Assembly (NCBI GenBank): GCA_031553775.1 | Contig: JAVBLA010000014.1 | Coordinates: 1 to 64,000, forward strand | DNA length: 64,000 nucleotides | Source: JAISFI01 sp031553775 | GTDB taxonomy: Bacteria; Bacteroidota; Bacteroidia; Bacteroidales; Azobacteroidaceae | Direction: 5' to 3' | Part shown: one piece after another, positions 57,101 to 64,000 of the stretch | Layout: every line of letters starts with the position of its first letter | Position numbering within the stretch: position 1 is the first letter of the stretch | Program-made: the position numbers and the translations under genes | Notes under the pieces: model-generated | Databases searched by the model: none | Told to the model about the DNA's origin: nothing | What the model saw: the letters and a program-made list of their open reading frames with translations, nothing else

Positions 57101-58030
57101 AACAGTTTCCAGGATTTGTTGATGCCTTTAAAAGCCGATGGCTTAGGAGCTGCAGTATATACCCAATTAACCGATCTGGAAGAAGAAGTAAACGGATTGA
57201 TCACCTACGATCGAAAAGCAGTAAAAGTGAACCAAACACAAAAAGATGCCATCAAAAAAACAATAAAACATGTCATCAACAATTCCGCAACAGAACTGGT
57301 ACCCACTGCTTTGAGGGCCAAAAGCACATCCTGGAAATACACGACTTCCACTCCTGCTTCCAACTGGACCGAACTCGGATTCGGCGACGGAGGTTGGACA
57401 TCAGGCATCAGCGGATTCGGCGCAGGAGGTCCCCCGAATACCAACTACGACAACAAATCAACTATTAATACCACCTGGAATACTCCAACCATCTATTTAC
57501 GCAAAACATTCCGGACAGGAGATATCAGCAACGAACAACGAAACAATCTCCGCTTAACCATTTATTATGATGAAGATTGCGAAGTATATCTCAACGGAGT
57601 CCTGGCTTTTAGCGCAACAGGTTATATCTCTAATTATACTACGGTAGATGTTTCTCCGGAAGCCAAAGCCGCTCTCCGGGAAAACGGCAACAATGTGATT
57701 GCCATCAAATGTAAACAAACTTCAGGTGGACAATATATCGATGCCGGACTCTTTATGGAACATTCCACAGGAAACAATACAAACCTGGTTTTCCGGGATT
57801 ACGACAAATGCCCGGTTTGGATCTATCCCAATCCAAGCAATGGAGATTGTTTTGTCAAAGGAAATGATACCCAATCCATTAAAACAGTCAGCATTTTTGA
57901 TTTATCCGGCCGGAAGAAAAAAGTATTTCATACCAATCAATTCAATGTAAACGATCTGGATAAGGGGATTTATCTTGTTGAGGTTTTAACTGATATATCC
58001 TCTTACCCTTTGAAGTTAATTAAGAATTAA
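54149..58030 (+). CDS. GH2 beta-glycosidase with CBM6-like and discoidin domains, T9SS-secreted
   Basis: 1293 aa. Seen: signal peptide (1-25, ending VIAQ); CBM6-like domain (27-160); two discoidin-like domains (about 165-450); GH2 sugar-binding, Ig-like and TIM-barrel domains (about 480-1030) with acid/base in VVFNEGFGQ (about 880) and likely nucleophile in CGEYGG (about 950); a further galactose-binding-like domain (about 1050-1210) with YYDEDCEVYLNG; T9SS sorting domain with IYPNPSNGD (about 1225-1293). Known: GH2 covers beta-galactosidases, beta-glucuronidases, beta-mannosidases and others, so the substrate cannot be named. First gene of a plus-strand operon with GH78 (19 bp gap) and GH127-like. 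Its N-terminal cassette is homologous to that of the GH3 at 19350. Confidence 0.88.
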   Translation: MKRNFLFAVGIWMIITGINTQVIAQTFPIILEAENATITGSGPVVSTNSSWPAGEKYVENIRYGSSLQYTNVQINKTGVYKFEIRYLTGDTNRPMSVTVNNYDPVTVNFTETTASWNNPPTKTAVVYLHFDKGANKITIKPLKDYGPNIDKFVINLSDLAVEENVYPSDFTDEADITVSDPNETSVYVSDNNYNTVYTVIGKTSATVTVDCKRPLLLTGYLLSAGKNNTEDVTSWILESSTDKQQWSTVTSTSIVANTYSSTFHITRNTTNAEASAARYYKLTAYGKTDTRIGELQLFGIPFSSDGKTFSPDLMSQVNINTNTGARPEGSEGNSFIHLFDREISTKYYGQSSSTFMVTAENDYPKSLEYYTLTSCADSPDRDPKSWMVEGYSDGAWETVHQVQDFVFPCRLAEMKFTINNPKSYGYQAFRLRMKATNGSSNFQLLQWQLSGKDKEPGITSKLHWSKKKSSITTPWYDTIDPDNVLPEYPRPQMVRNNWLNLNGIWDFTESIGMGRYRYNQVFDREVLVPFPIESALSGLMLADHQERPNKTYLYRKYFTVPATMKDQRVLLHFGAVDWKCEVYVNGQTVGSHEGGYDPFSFDITSALIPDKEQEIQVQFTDPGDAGGQPVGKQKINFGGIFYTPSSGIWQTVWIEGVNNQYIKDFIITPNVDKSQVTLNVKGENAENALLTVRIYDKGNQVAETEGGLNSNINLTISNPKLWSPDSPFLYDVELELKVAGQTADLVKSYFGMRKVSLGVVDGKACFMLNNQPVFMQGPLDQGFWPDGLHTAPSDEALIYDIEQTKSFGFNMTRKHIKIEPARWYYHCDRLGLMVWQDMVNAGSDQNLLGDDNWVKSNFIREAQLVVDNLKNYPSIVSWVVFNEGFGQYASSDAHTRNAYNAVRNLDQTRIINSASGWVIFNDIGQVADMHSYPRPGMFSNPVSNRISVCGEYGGITLVVKDHVWKNSGMVYVSVENGEELKKLFNSFQDLLMPLKADGLGAAVYTQLTDLEEEVNGLITYDRKAVKVNQTQKDAIKKTIKHVINNSATELVPTALRAKSTSWKYTTSTPASNWTELGFGDGGWTSGISGFGAGGPPNTNYDNKSTINTTWNTPTIYLRKTFRTGDISNEQRNNLRLTIYYDEDCEVYLNGVLAFSATGYISNYTTVDVSPEAKAALRENGNNVIAIKCKQTSGGQYIDAGLFMEHSTGNNTNLVFRDYDKCPVWIYPNPSNGDCFVKGNDTQSIKTVSIFDLSGRKKKVFHTNQFNVNDLDKGIYLVEVLTDISSYPLKLIKN

Positions 58031-58043
58031 GAGTTAATTCTTA
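58021..58043 (+). other. Perfect hairpin spanning the GH2 stop codon and the GH2-GH78 gap
   Basis: TAAGAATTAA (58021-58030) pairs with TTAATTCTTA (58034-58043) around a three-base loop. The left arm contains the GH2 stop codon and the right arm ends 6 bp before the GH78 start, so it could influence translation of GH78. Being all A-T apart from two G-C pairs, it is weak. Confidence 0.4.
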
Positions 58044-58049
58044 GTTTCC

Positions 58050-60680
58050 ATGAAAAGCACCAAACTACTACTCGTCCTGCTGCTTCCGGTATTGAGCTTC
58101 GGTCAAAACCGGCAATTGCAAATTACGGATTTGCAATGTGAACATTTGACTGATCCGATTGGAATAGACAGTCCTTCTCCTCGTTTTACCTGGACGATAA
58201 ATAATTCTGAAACCGGAATCCGGCAAACAGCATTCCGGTTGTTGGTAGCATCCGATTCTGCCGCGCTGTATAGAGGCAAGGCCGACATCTGGGATTCAGG
58301 AGAAATACATTCAGACCTGCAATTGGCAGTTGTAAAAGGGATTCATCTGATAAGTTTCAACCGTTATTACTGGCAGGTTATGATCCGGGATGAAAAAAGT
58401 AAAATTTACCAGTCCTCTCCTATTGCTTTTTTTGAAACTGCTATGATGAATCCTGATGATTGGGAAGGGAAATGGATCTCTGACGGGAAATCCATGCACT
58501 ATAAACCCGCACCCTGTTTCCGAAAGGAAATCAACATAATCAAAGAAATACAATCGGCCAAAGCGTATATTACAGCAGCCGGACTGTACGAACTGAGTAT
58601 CAATGGAGTAAAAGCAGGAAATCAGATGCTCGATCCGATGTATACACGGTTCGACAGGAGAAACTTATATACTACATTAGATATAAGTTCCCAATTGAAA
58701 CCCGGAAGAAATGCAGTTGGGGTCTTATTAGGAAACGGATGGTATAATCACCAGTCGACCGCTGTCTGGCACTTCGACAAAGCACCCTGGAGAAACCGTC
58801 CCGGGTTTCTACTGAATATAAAAATCCATTACAAAGACGGATCGACAGATACCTTCGCTTCCGATGAAACCTGGAAAACCGCCGACAGTCCGGTTATTTT
58901 TAATAGCATCTATACTGCCGAGCATTATGATGCACGGAAAGAAATGCCGGGATGGAACAAACCCGGATATAACGACTCTACCTGGAAGAATGCTATATCC
59001 ATCAGTCCTCCTTCGGGACAAATCGCATCCCAACAATTATACCCTATCCGTGTAACCAACCGGCTGAAACCGGTAAAAACAGATAAGCAGAACGATAGTT
59101 GCTATGTATTCTCATTTCCCCGGAATATTGCCGGAATTACCAGTCTTACAATCAAAGGAAAAAAAGGAACCATTCTGGAAATCAAACATGGAGAACGATT
59201 ATATTCCAACGGACGGGTGGACCTGTCGAATATCGACTTACACTACCGTCCCACAGACAATTCGGATCCCTTTCAAACAGATATCTTCATCCTTAGCGGA
59301 AACAATGACCGGTTTGCTCCCAAATTCAATTACAAAGGCTTTCAATATGTAGAAATCGGATCATCTGTTCCCATCGAGCTCACGGCAGACAATATCGAAG
59401 CTCTGGAAATGCATAGCGATGTTCCGCAAACCGGGTGGATACAATCATCGAATCCGGTACTAAACAAAATATGGGAAGCAGGAAACAGCTCGTATTTAGC
59501 TAACTTATTCGGCTATCCCACCGACTGCCCGCAGCGGGAGAAAAACGGATGGACCGGAGATGCTCATATCGCCGTACAAACCGGGCTTTACAGTTTCGAT
59601 GCCATTACCGTTTACGAGAAATGGATGAATGATTTCCGGGATGAACAACAACCCAACGGAGTACTCCCAAGCATCGTCCCTACCTGGGGATGGGGATACG
59701 ACTGGGGAAATGGACCGGACTGGACAAGCACCGTCGCTATCATTCCGTGGGAAATTTACAATTTCTATGGAGACAAGCATCTGTTGAAAACCATGTATGA
59801 TAATATCAAATTATATGTAGATTATATCCATTCAATCAGCCCGAATGACACGACTAACTGGGGACTGGGAGATTGGGTTCCGGTAAAAACCGTCAGTTCC
59901 AAAACGCTTACATCTTCATTGTATTACTATGCAGATGTGACAATCCTGTCTAAAGCCGCCAAATTATTCGGAAAAACGGAAGATGCCCGTTCATACGCCC
60001 AATTGGCAGAACAGATCAAAAATGCCATTAATAAACATTTCCTGGATCGGAATACAGGAATCTATTGCTCCGGCTCCCAAACCGAGTTGGCGGCTCCACT
60101 ATACTGGGGAATTGTCCCTGACGACCTGAAGAAAAAAGTCGCCCGTAATTTATACAACGAAGTCGTAAAAACCGGATTTCATATTGATACCGGTATTCTG
60201 GGCGCTAAAGCCCTGTTGCACGCACTTACCGAAAACGGATATGCCGATGCGGCATACAAAATCGCTTCCCAGGAAACTTATCCATCCTGGGGATATTGGA
60301 TCGTTAACGGAGCTACCACTTTTTACGAAAATTGGAGAACCGATGTTGCCGTCCACGATGCATCCCTGAACCATATCATGTTCGGAGATATCAACGCATG
60401 GATGTACAAAGGTCTGGGAGGAATTTATCCGGATGAAAACAATCCCGGCTTCAAGCATATCATACTGAAACCAAACTTCCCGGAAGGATTGGATCAGTTT
60501 GAAGCTTCTCATCGTTCAAACTATGGCCTGATCACTTCAAAATGGAAAAAATCAGGAAAAGAAGTAACATATGAAGTAAGAATACCTGCCAACAGTTCTG
60601 CCACACTTTATCTACCCGGGCATAAAATCAAAAAACTATATGCAGGCAAACACACTTTCAAAACAATTAAAACTGACTAA
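58050..60680 (+). CDS. GH78 alpha-L-rhamnosidase
   Basis: 876 aa, typical for the family. Seen: signal peptide (1-19, ending LSFGQ); N-terminal Fn3-like domain (about 25-130); rhamnosidase N-terminal sugar-binding domain (about 135-310) with the AYITAAGLYELSING strand; central sandwich; (alpha/alpha)6 catalytic domain with the conserved DCPQREKNGWTGDA (about 490) carrying the acidic residues, and GATTFYENW (about 755) with the general-base glutamate; C-terminal beta-domain. No T9SS tail, so periplasmic. Known: removes terminal alpha-L-rhamnose, common in pectin, arabinogalactan and plant glycosides. Inferred: works with the GH2 and the GH127-like enzyme on one plant-type glycan. It starts 19 bp after GH2. 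Confidence 0.93.
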   Translation: MKSTKLLLVLLLPVLSFGQNRQLQITDLQCEHLTDPIGIDSPSPRFTWTINNSETGIRQTAFRLLVASDSAALYRGKADIWDSGEIHSDLQLAVVKGIHLISFNRYYWQVMIRDEKSKIYQSSPIAFFETAMMNPDDWEGKWISDGKSMHYKPAPCFRKEINIIKEIQSAKAYITAAGLYELSINGVKAGNQMLDPMYTRFDRRNLYTTLDISSQLKPGRNAVGVLLGNGWYNHQSTAVWHFDKAPWRNRPGFLLNIKIHYKDGSTDTFASDETWKTADSPVIFNSIYTAEHYDARKEMPGWNKPGYNDSTWKNAISISPPSGQIASQQLYPIRVTNRLKPVKTDKQNDSCYVFSFPRNIAGITSLTIKGKKGTILEIKHGERLYSNGRVDLSNIDLHYRPTDNSDPFQTDIFILSGNNDRFAPKFNYKGFQYVEIGSSVPIELTADNIEALEMHSDVPQTGWIQSSNPVLNKIWEAGNSSYLANLFGYPTDCPQREKNGWTGDAHIAVQTGLYSFDAITVYEKWMNDFRDEQQPNGVLPSIVPTWGWGYDWGNGPDWTSTVAIIPWEIYNFYGDKHLLKTMYDNIKLYVDYIHSISPNDTTNWGLGDWVPVKTVSSKTLTSSLYYYADVTILSKAAKLFGKTEDARSYAQLAEQIKNAINKHFLDRNTGIYCSGSQTELAAPLYWGIVPDDLKKKVARNLYNEVVKTGFHIDTGILGAKALLHALTENGYADAAYKIASQETYPSWGYWIVNGATTFYENWRTDVAVHDASLNHIMFGDINAWMYKGLGGIYPDENNPGFKHIILKPNFPEGLDQFEASHRSNYGLITSKWKKSGKEVTYEVRIPANSSATLYLPGHKIKKLYAGKHTFKTIKTD

Positions 60681-60728
60681 CAAATCATATCCATATAATT
60701 TTCATTTATTCACATCAATCTTTCTCAT

Positions 60729-62777
60729 ATGAAAAACCTATTGATTTCTCTCTGTCTATCAGGAAGCCTTTTTCTCATAAGTTGTGAAAAAGCTGAAAGT
60801 TATGAAGTTACCGAACGACCCATGATGGGCATTTCGAGTAAAAACTACACAAGCAACCGGGATCCGTTGCAACCGGAAGCATTCATTAAATTACCTGTAG
60901 GAAGCATTGAACCGGGAGGATGGCTCAAACGATACCTGGAACTTCAACGGGACGGTCTTACCGGACACCTCGGAGAAATCAGCGCCTGGCTCCAGAAAGA
61001 AGGGAACGCCTGGTTGAGTCCTGACGGGGAAGGAGAATACGGTTGGGAGGAAGTTCCTTACTGGCTCAAAGGATATGGCAATCTGGCCTATATTCTGAAA
61101 GACCCAAAAATGATCGATGAAACCAAAATATGGATCGATGCCGCTTTAAATAGTCAACAGGAAAACGGTTATTTTGGTCCCTGGGTCGAAAAAAGAGGGA
61201 AACCCGACCTGTGGGGAAACATGATCATGCTTTGGTGCATCCAGTCGTATTACGAATATAGCAATGACGAAAAAGTCATCCCTTTCATGACCCGGTACTT
61301 CCAATGGGAAAACCAACTGCCGGATTCACTGTTTCTGAAAGATTACTGGGAAAACAGCCGTGGAGGCGATAACCTTCTCAGCGTTTACTGGTTATACAAT
61401 ATCACCGGCGATAGCTTCTTACTCGAGCTGGCAGAAAAAATACACCGGAATACGGCCGACTGGACTCAACAGGATCAATTACCCAACCGGCACAATGTAA
61501 ATATCGCCCAGTCGTTTCGCGAACCGGCTACCTATTACCTTCAAAGCCGCGATTCTGCTCACCTGCGTGCAAGTTATAATGACCATTTTCTGATCCGGAG
61601 ATTATTCGGGCAAGTACCCGGAGGCATGTTCGGAGGAGATGAAAACTGCCGGACAGGCTACCATGACCCACGACAAGGAGTGGAAACCTGCGGGATGGTA
61701 GAACAAATGTCGTCCGATGAAATCCTGCTCCGCATCACCGGAGATCTTTTCTGGGCCGATCATTGCGAAAATGTGGCTTTCAACTCGTATCCGGCTGCCG
61801 TAATGCCCGATTTCAAAGCATTACATTATATCACATCCCCGAATATGGTACTTTGTGACGATAAAAATCACCATCCGGGAATCGACAATGGGGGACCGTT
61901 CCTGATCATGAATCCTTTCAGTAGCCGCTGCTGCCAGCATAACCACACCCAAGGATGGCCGTATTATGCAGAAAACCTGTGGATGGCAACTCCCGACAAC
62001 GGATTGGCAGCCGTACTCTATGCAGAAAACACGGTCAATGCAAAAGTAGCCAATGGCAAACCAGTGCAATTATCACAACAAACTCATTATCCGTTCGATG
62101 AACAGATCCGGATCGATGTCAAATCTGCCGACAAGGTTCGCTTCCCGTTGTACCTGCGTATTCCGGGATGGTGCGAAAAAGCAACTATCAGCCTGAACGG
62201 GCAAAAAATCGATGTGCAGGCACAGGCTTCCCATTATGTAAAAATCGACCGCACCTGGAAAACCGGCGATTATATAGAACTGAACTTCCCCATGCACCTG
62301 CAGGTAAATACCTGGGAGCAAAACAGGAACTCGGTCAGCCTGAATTACGGACCACTGACATATTCTCTGAAAATCAGCGAAAAATACGTTCAAAGAAATA
62401 GCATGGAAACCGCCATCTGGGATTCCAAATGGCAAAAAGACGCCGATCCCTCACAATGGCCGTCTTACGAAATATTCCCGGACTCTCCCTGGAATTATGC
62501 TTTATTTTTCGATAAAAACAACCTGGAAAGTTCATTTGAAATAGTAAAAAAATCCTGGCCGGAAGACAATTTCCCTTTCTCACAACAATCCGTACCGGTT
62601 GAAATCAAAGCCAAAGGGATCAAAGTACCCGGATGGAAAATCGATGAATACGGACTTTGCTCATTTGTTCCTCAAAGTCCCGTAGCTACCGGGCCGGAAA
62701 CTCCGGAAGATATTACCCTGATTCCCATGGGAGCCGCCAGGTTGAGGATATCGGCTTTCCCTGTGGCTGAGAAATAA
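60729..62777 (+). CDS. GH127-like (DUF1680) beta-L-arabinofuranosidase-family lipoprotein
   Basis: 682 aa. Seen: lipoprotein signal peptide with lipobox LISC (cysteine near residue 20); (alpha/alpha)6 catalytic domain with GEYGWEEVPYWLKG, the metal-site VETCG (about 318) and SRCCQHN (about 399), then C-terminal beta-sandwich with FPLYLRIPGWC. In characterised GH127 enzymes the Glu, the first Cys and the Cys pair bind zinc, and one of the paired Cys is the nucleophile; all four are present here. Known: families built on this fold release L-arabinofuranose, and a relative removes aceric acid from rhamnogalacturonan II, so the exact sugar is uncertain. Inferred: last gene of the GH2-GH78 operon (48 bp gap), anchored in the outer or inner membrane. 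Confidence 0.85.
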   Translation: MKNLLISLCLSGSLFLISCEKAESYEVTERPMMGISSKNYTSNRDPLQPEAFIKLPVGSIEPGGWLKRYLELQRDGLTGHLGEISAWLQKEGNAWLSPDGEGEYGWEEVPYWLKGYGNLAYILKDPKMIDETKIWIDAALNSQQENGYFGPWVEKRGKPDLWGNMIMLWCIQSYYEYSNDEKVIPFMTRYFQWENQLPDSLFLKDYWENSRGGDNLLSVYWLYNITGDSFLLELAEKIHRNTADWTQQDQLPNRHNVNIAQSFREPATYYLQSRDSAHLRASYNDHFLIRRLFGQVPGGMFGGDENCRTGYHDPRQGVETCGMVEQMSSDEILLRITGDLFWADHCENVAFNSYPAAVMPDFKALHYITSPNMVLCDDKNHHPGIDNGGPFLIMNPFSSRCCQHNHTQGWPYYAENLWMATPDNGLAAVLYAENTVNAKVANGKPVQLSQQTHYPFDEQIRIDVKSADKVRFPLYLRIPGWCEKATISLNGQKIDVQAQASHYVKIDRTWKTGDYIELNFPMHLQVNTWEQNRNSVSLNYGPLTYSLKISEKYVQRNSMETAIWDSKWQKDADPSQWPSYEIFPDSPWNYALFFDKNNLESSFEIVKKSWPEDNFPFSQQSVPVEIKAKGIKVPGWKIDEYGLCSFVPQSPVATGPETPEDITLIPMGAARLRISAFPVAEK

Positions 62778-62804
62778 GAAGAATAAAACATGCGGATAAT
62801 CATT

Positions 62805-62850
62805 AAAATAAAACAGGAGAGCATTGCAAAACGCTCTCCTGCTTTATTTT
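62805..62850. terminator. Bidirectional terminator between the GH127-like and CotH-like genes
   Basis: CAGGAGAGC (62814-62822) pairs with GCTCTCCTG (62833-62841); flanking AAAATAAA and TTTATTTT extend the stem to about 18 positions with one mismatch (A62813 against C62842), which is G-U in minus-strand RNA. T-runs exist on both sides, so it can serve both convergent genes. Confidence 0.85.
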
Positions 62851-62868
62851 AGTATATTTTGAAATCAA

Positions 62869-64000
62869 TCAAATAGCCACCTTGATCTTTTTCCCATCGG
62901 TACAAACAATATAAACACCTTTATTCAAAGCAATTGTTCGCTTTCCTGTAACTTGTTCCGAGACTACCTGTTTTCCCATCATGTCGAAAACTTCCACAAG
63001 CACCGGCTGATTATTTGAATCTATATACAATTTACCATCGGCAGACCAGACTTTTACGGTCTGCATCAAAGAAAGATCGGCAGAACTCCTGACATAATTC
63101 AGCTTATTATCCATCCAGGCAATTCTTCCTGTAAGGTAATTCCGTACATTGTCTACTTCCGCCTTATAACTTCCATGTATTACCGGATTTTCATGAATTT
63201 TTTGATTCATAATCGGCCAGCGGGTAAAATTCAGTTGCTGGGATTGCTCCAGTTCAGCAGCATAATAATCGACTACCTGCAACAAAGACTCCGAGGAAAG
63301 AATATTCTTATTCCGGTAATATGAATAAATATCCTTCATTTCCTGCATCAAAGCTTCATCAGAGAACATTCTGTTCAGCATATCACGGATTCCGTTCACT
63401 ACACTTCCTGTTGACATAGTAAGCCAGTTGGGGTTGTTATTAATCGGATAAGTTCGCCAGTCATTCTCAAATCCGAGATCCATATCCCAGATAGGAGATG
63501 AATAAAATTTATCGTCATTCCGTTTTTTATACATATAAACACTCCAGTAACTATCTGTATTTCCAATCAGTTCCACAGCTAAGAAACGAGCCAGGAAAGA
63601 ACGGGTATCGATATATTTCCTGAATCCATTGGTTCCATCCTTATAATTCTGGGCATTGACAGCCGATACCATCTTATTGAAATGCTGCTCGATATATTCC
63701 TTTTGTCCTAATACAATTTCATCATCCTTCGGATACTTGATCGTTACAGGCATACCATTGGGATTGGAAGTGAACCAACAAGGTTCACCCGAAGCATAGG
63801 CATCAATTTCCAACAAATAACCTCCGGATAGATTAGGCTCAGCAATATCTGTAGTTTTCATTTTTTCAACCTCTACGCGTTTGTCGGCAACCTCTACCTG
63901 ATCGCTCATCTGGTAGCATCCTTTAAAATCACCATTCAAAAAAACATTGACCGGAACCCCCACGGAAGTGTAAGGCAATTCCATTTTCTTACTGATATCA
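62869..64000 (-). CDS. CotH-kinase-like protein with T9SS-type tail, truncated by the window edge
   Basis: The reading frame is open to the right edge; the first ATG (63984) is internal because the upstream codons (D-I-S-K-K) match the usual CotH sequence just before it. At least 377 residues are present. Seen: CotH-like core with VPVNVFLNGDFKGCYQMSDQ, the YLLEIDA strand, a long helical part with AVELIGNTDSYWS, and PIWDMDLGFEND, where the aspartates match the metal-binding D-x-D of CotH kinases; then a T9SS-type sorting end (VEVFDMMGKQV, LNKGVYIV). Known: CotH proteins are atypical protein kinases in spore coats, and bacterial relatives outside spore formers are of unknown role. Inferred: secreted or surface protein. 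The N-terminus and signal peptide lie outside the window. Confidence 0.75.
   Translation of the reverse strand, partial: DISKKMELPYTSVGVPVNVFLNGDFKGCYQMSDQVEVADKRVEVEKMKTTDIAEPNLSGGYLLEIDAYASGEPCWFTSNPNGMPVTIKYPKDDEIVLGQKEYIEQHFNKMVSAVNAQNYKDGTNGFRKYIDTRSFLARFLAVELIGNTDSYWSVYMYKKRNDDKFYSSPIWDMDLGFENDWRTYPINNNPNWLTMSTGSVVNGIRDMLNRMFSDEALMQEMKDIYSYYRNKNILSSESLLQVVDYYAAELEQSQQLNFTRWPIMNQKIHENPVIHGSYKAEVDNVRNYLTGRIAWMDNKLNYVRSSADLSLMQTVKVWSADGKLYIDSNNQPVLVEVFDMMGKQVVSEQVTGKRTIALNKGVYIVCTDGKKIKVAI

Overview
The window is a carbohydrate-degradation region from a member of the Bacteroidota, most likely a Bacteroidales species that has a type IX secretion system (T9SS). The evidence is a SusC/SusD pair, a hybrid two-component regulator, AT-rich intergenic DNA with TAnnTTTG-type promoter boxes, and at least ten large exported proteins ending in a T9SS type A-like sorting domain (often a VYPNP-type motif, then a short beta-sandwich ending in K-x-V-K or similar). 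I cannot name the genus from sequence alone. Coding density is very high: no gap exceeds 300 bp. I saw no tRNA, rRNA, CRISPR array or transposase gene.

Layout, left to right. (1) 206-15014, minus strand: two giant paralogous SGNH-hydrolase proteins (1934 and 2921 aa) built from SusE/F-like, discoidin, Ig-like, LamG-like and an unnamed ~200-residue repeat module. Each has its own promoter copy and terminator. (2) 15124-23384, minus: an apparent three-gene operon, GH3 then a retropepsin-like protease with a PDZ-like tail, then a six-hairpin (GH63/MGH1-like) glycosidase. (3) 23547-30073, minus: two GLUG-repeat proteins, one with an N-terminal DUF4886 (SGNH-like) domain. (4) 30163-41868, minus: the polysaccharide utilization core, SusC, SusD, GH92 and GH76. 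(5) 42006-45698, minus: a third GLUG-repeat protein directly upstream of SusC. (6) 45917-53939, minus: GH38 followed 19 bp later by the hybrid two-component regulator. (7) 54149-62777, plus, divergent from GH38: GH2, GH78 and a GH127-like enzyme in close succession. (8) 62869 to the right edge, minus: a truncated CotH-kinase-like protein with a T9SS tail, convergent with the GH127-like gene across a bidirectional terminator.

How the genes may work together (inference from families): GH76 (endo-alpha-1,6-mannanase family), GH92 and GH38 (alpha-mannosidase families) point to an alpha-mannan or mannosylated glycoprotein as the main substrate, imported by SusC/SusD and sensed by the hybrid regulator. 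The protease, the SGNH hydrolases (possible deacylases) and the carbohydrate-binding modules would suit a decorated mannoprotein. The plus-strand GH2/GH78/GH127 set points to a different, probably plant-derived, rhamnose- and arabinose-containing glycan.

The most unusual features are: SusE/F-like domains fused to secreted giant enzymes while no separate SusE/F genes are visible; a repeat module with no name I know, found seven times in three proteins; three GLUG beta-helix-like T9SS proteins embedded in the mannan locus; and a series of intergenic hairpins whose single mismatches become G-U pairs only in the minus-strand transcript.
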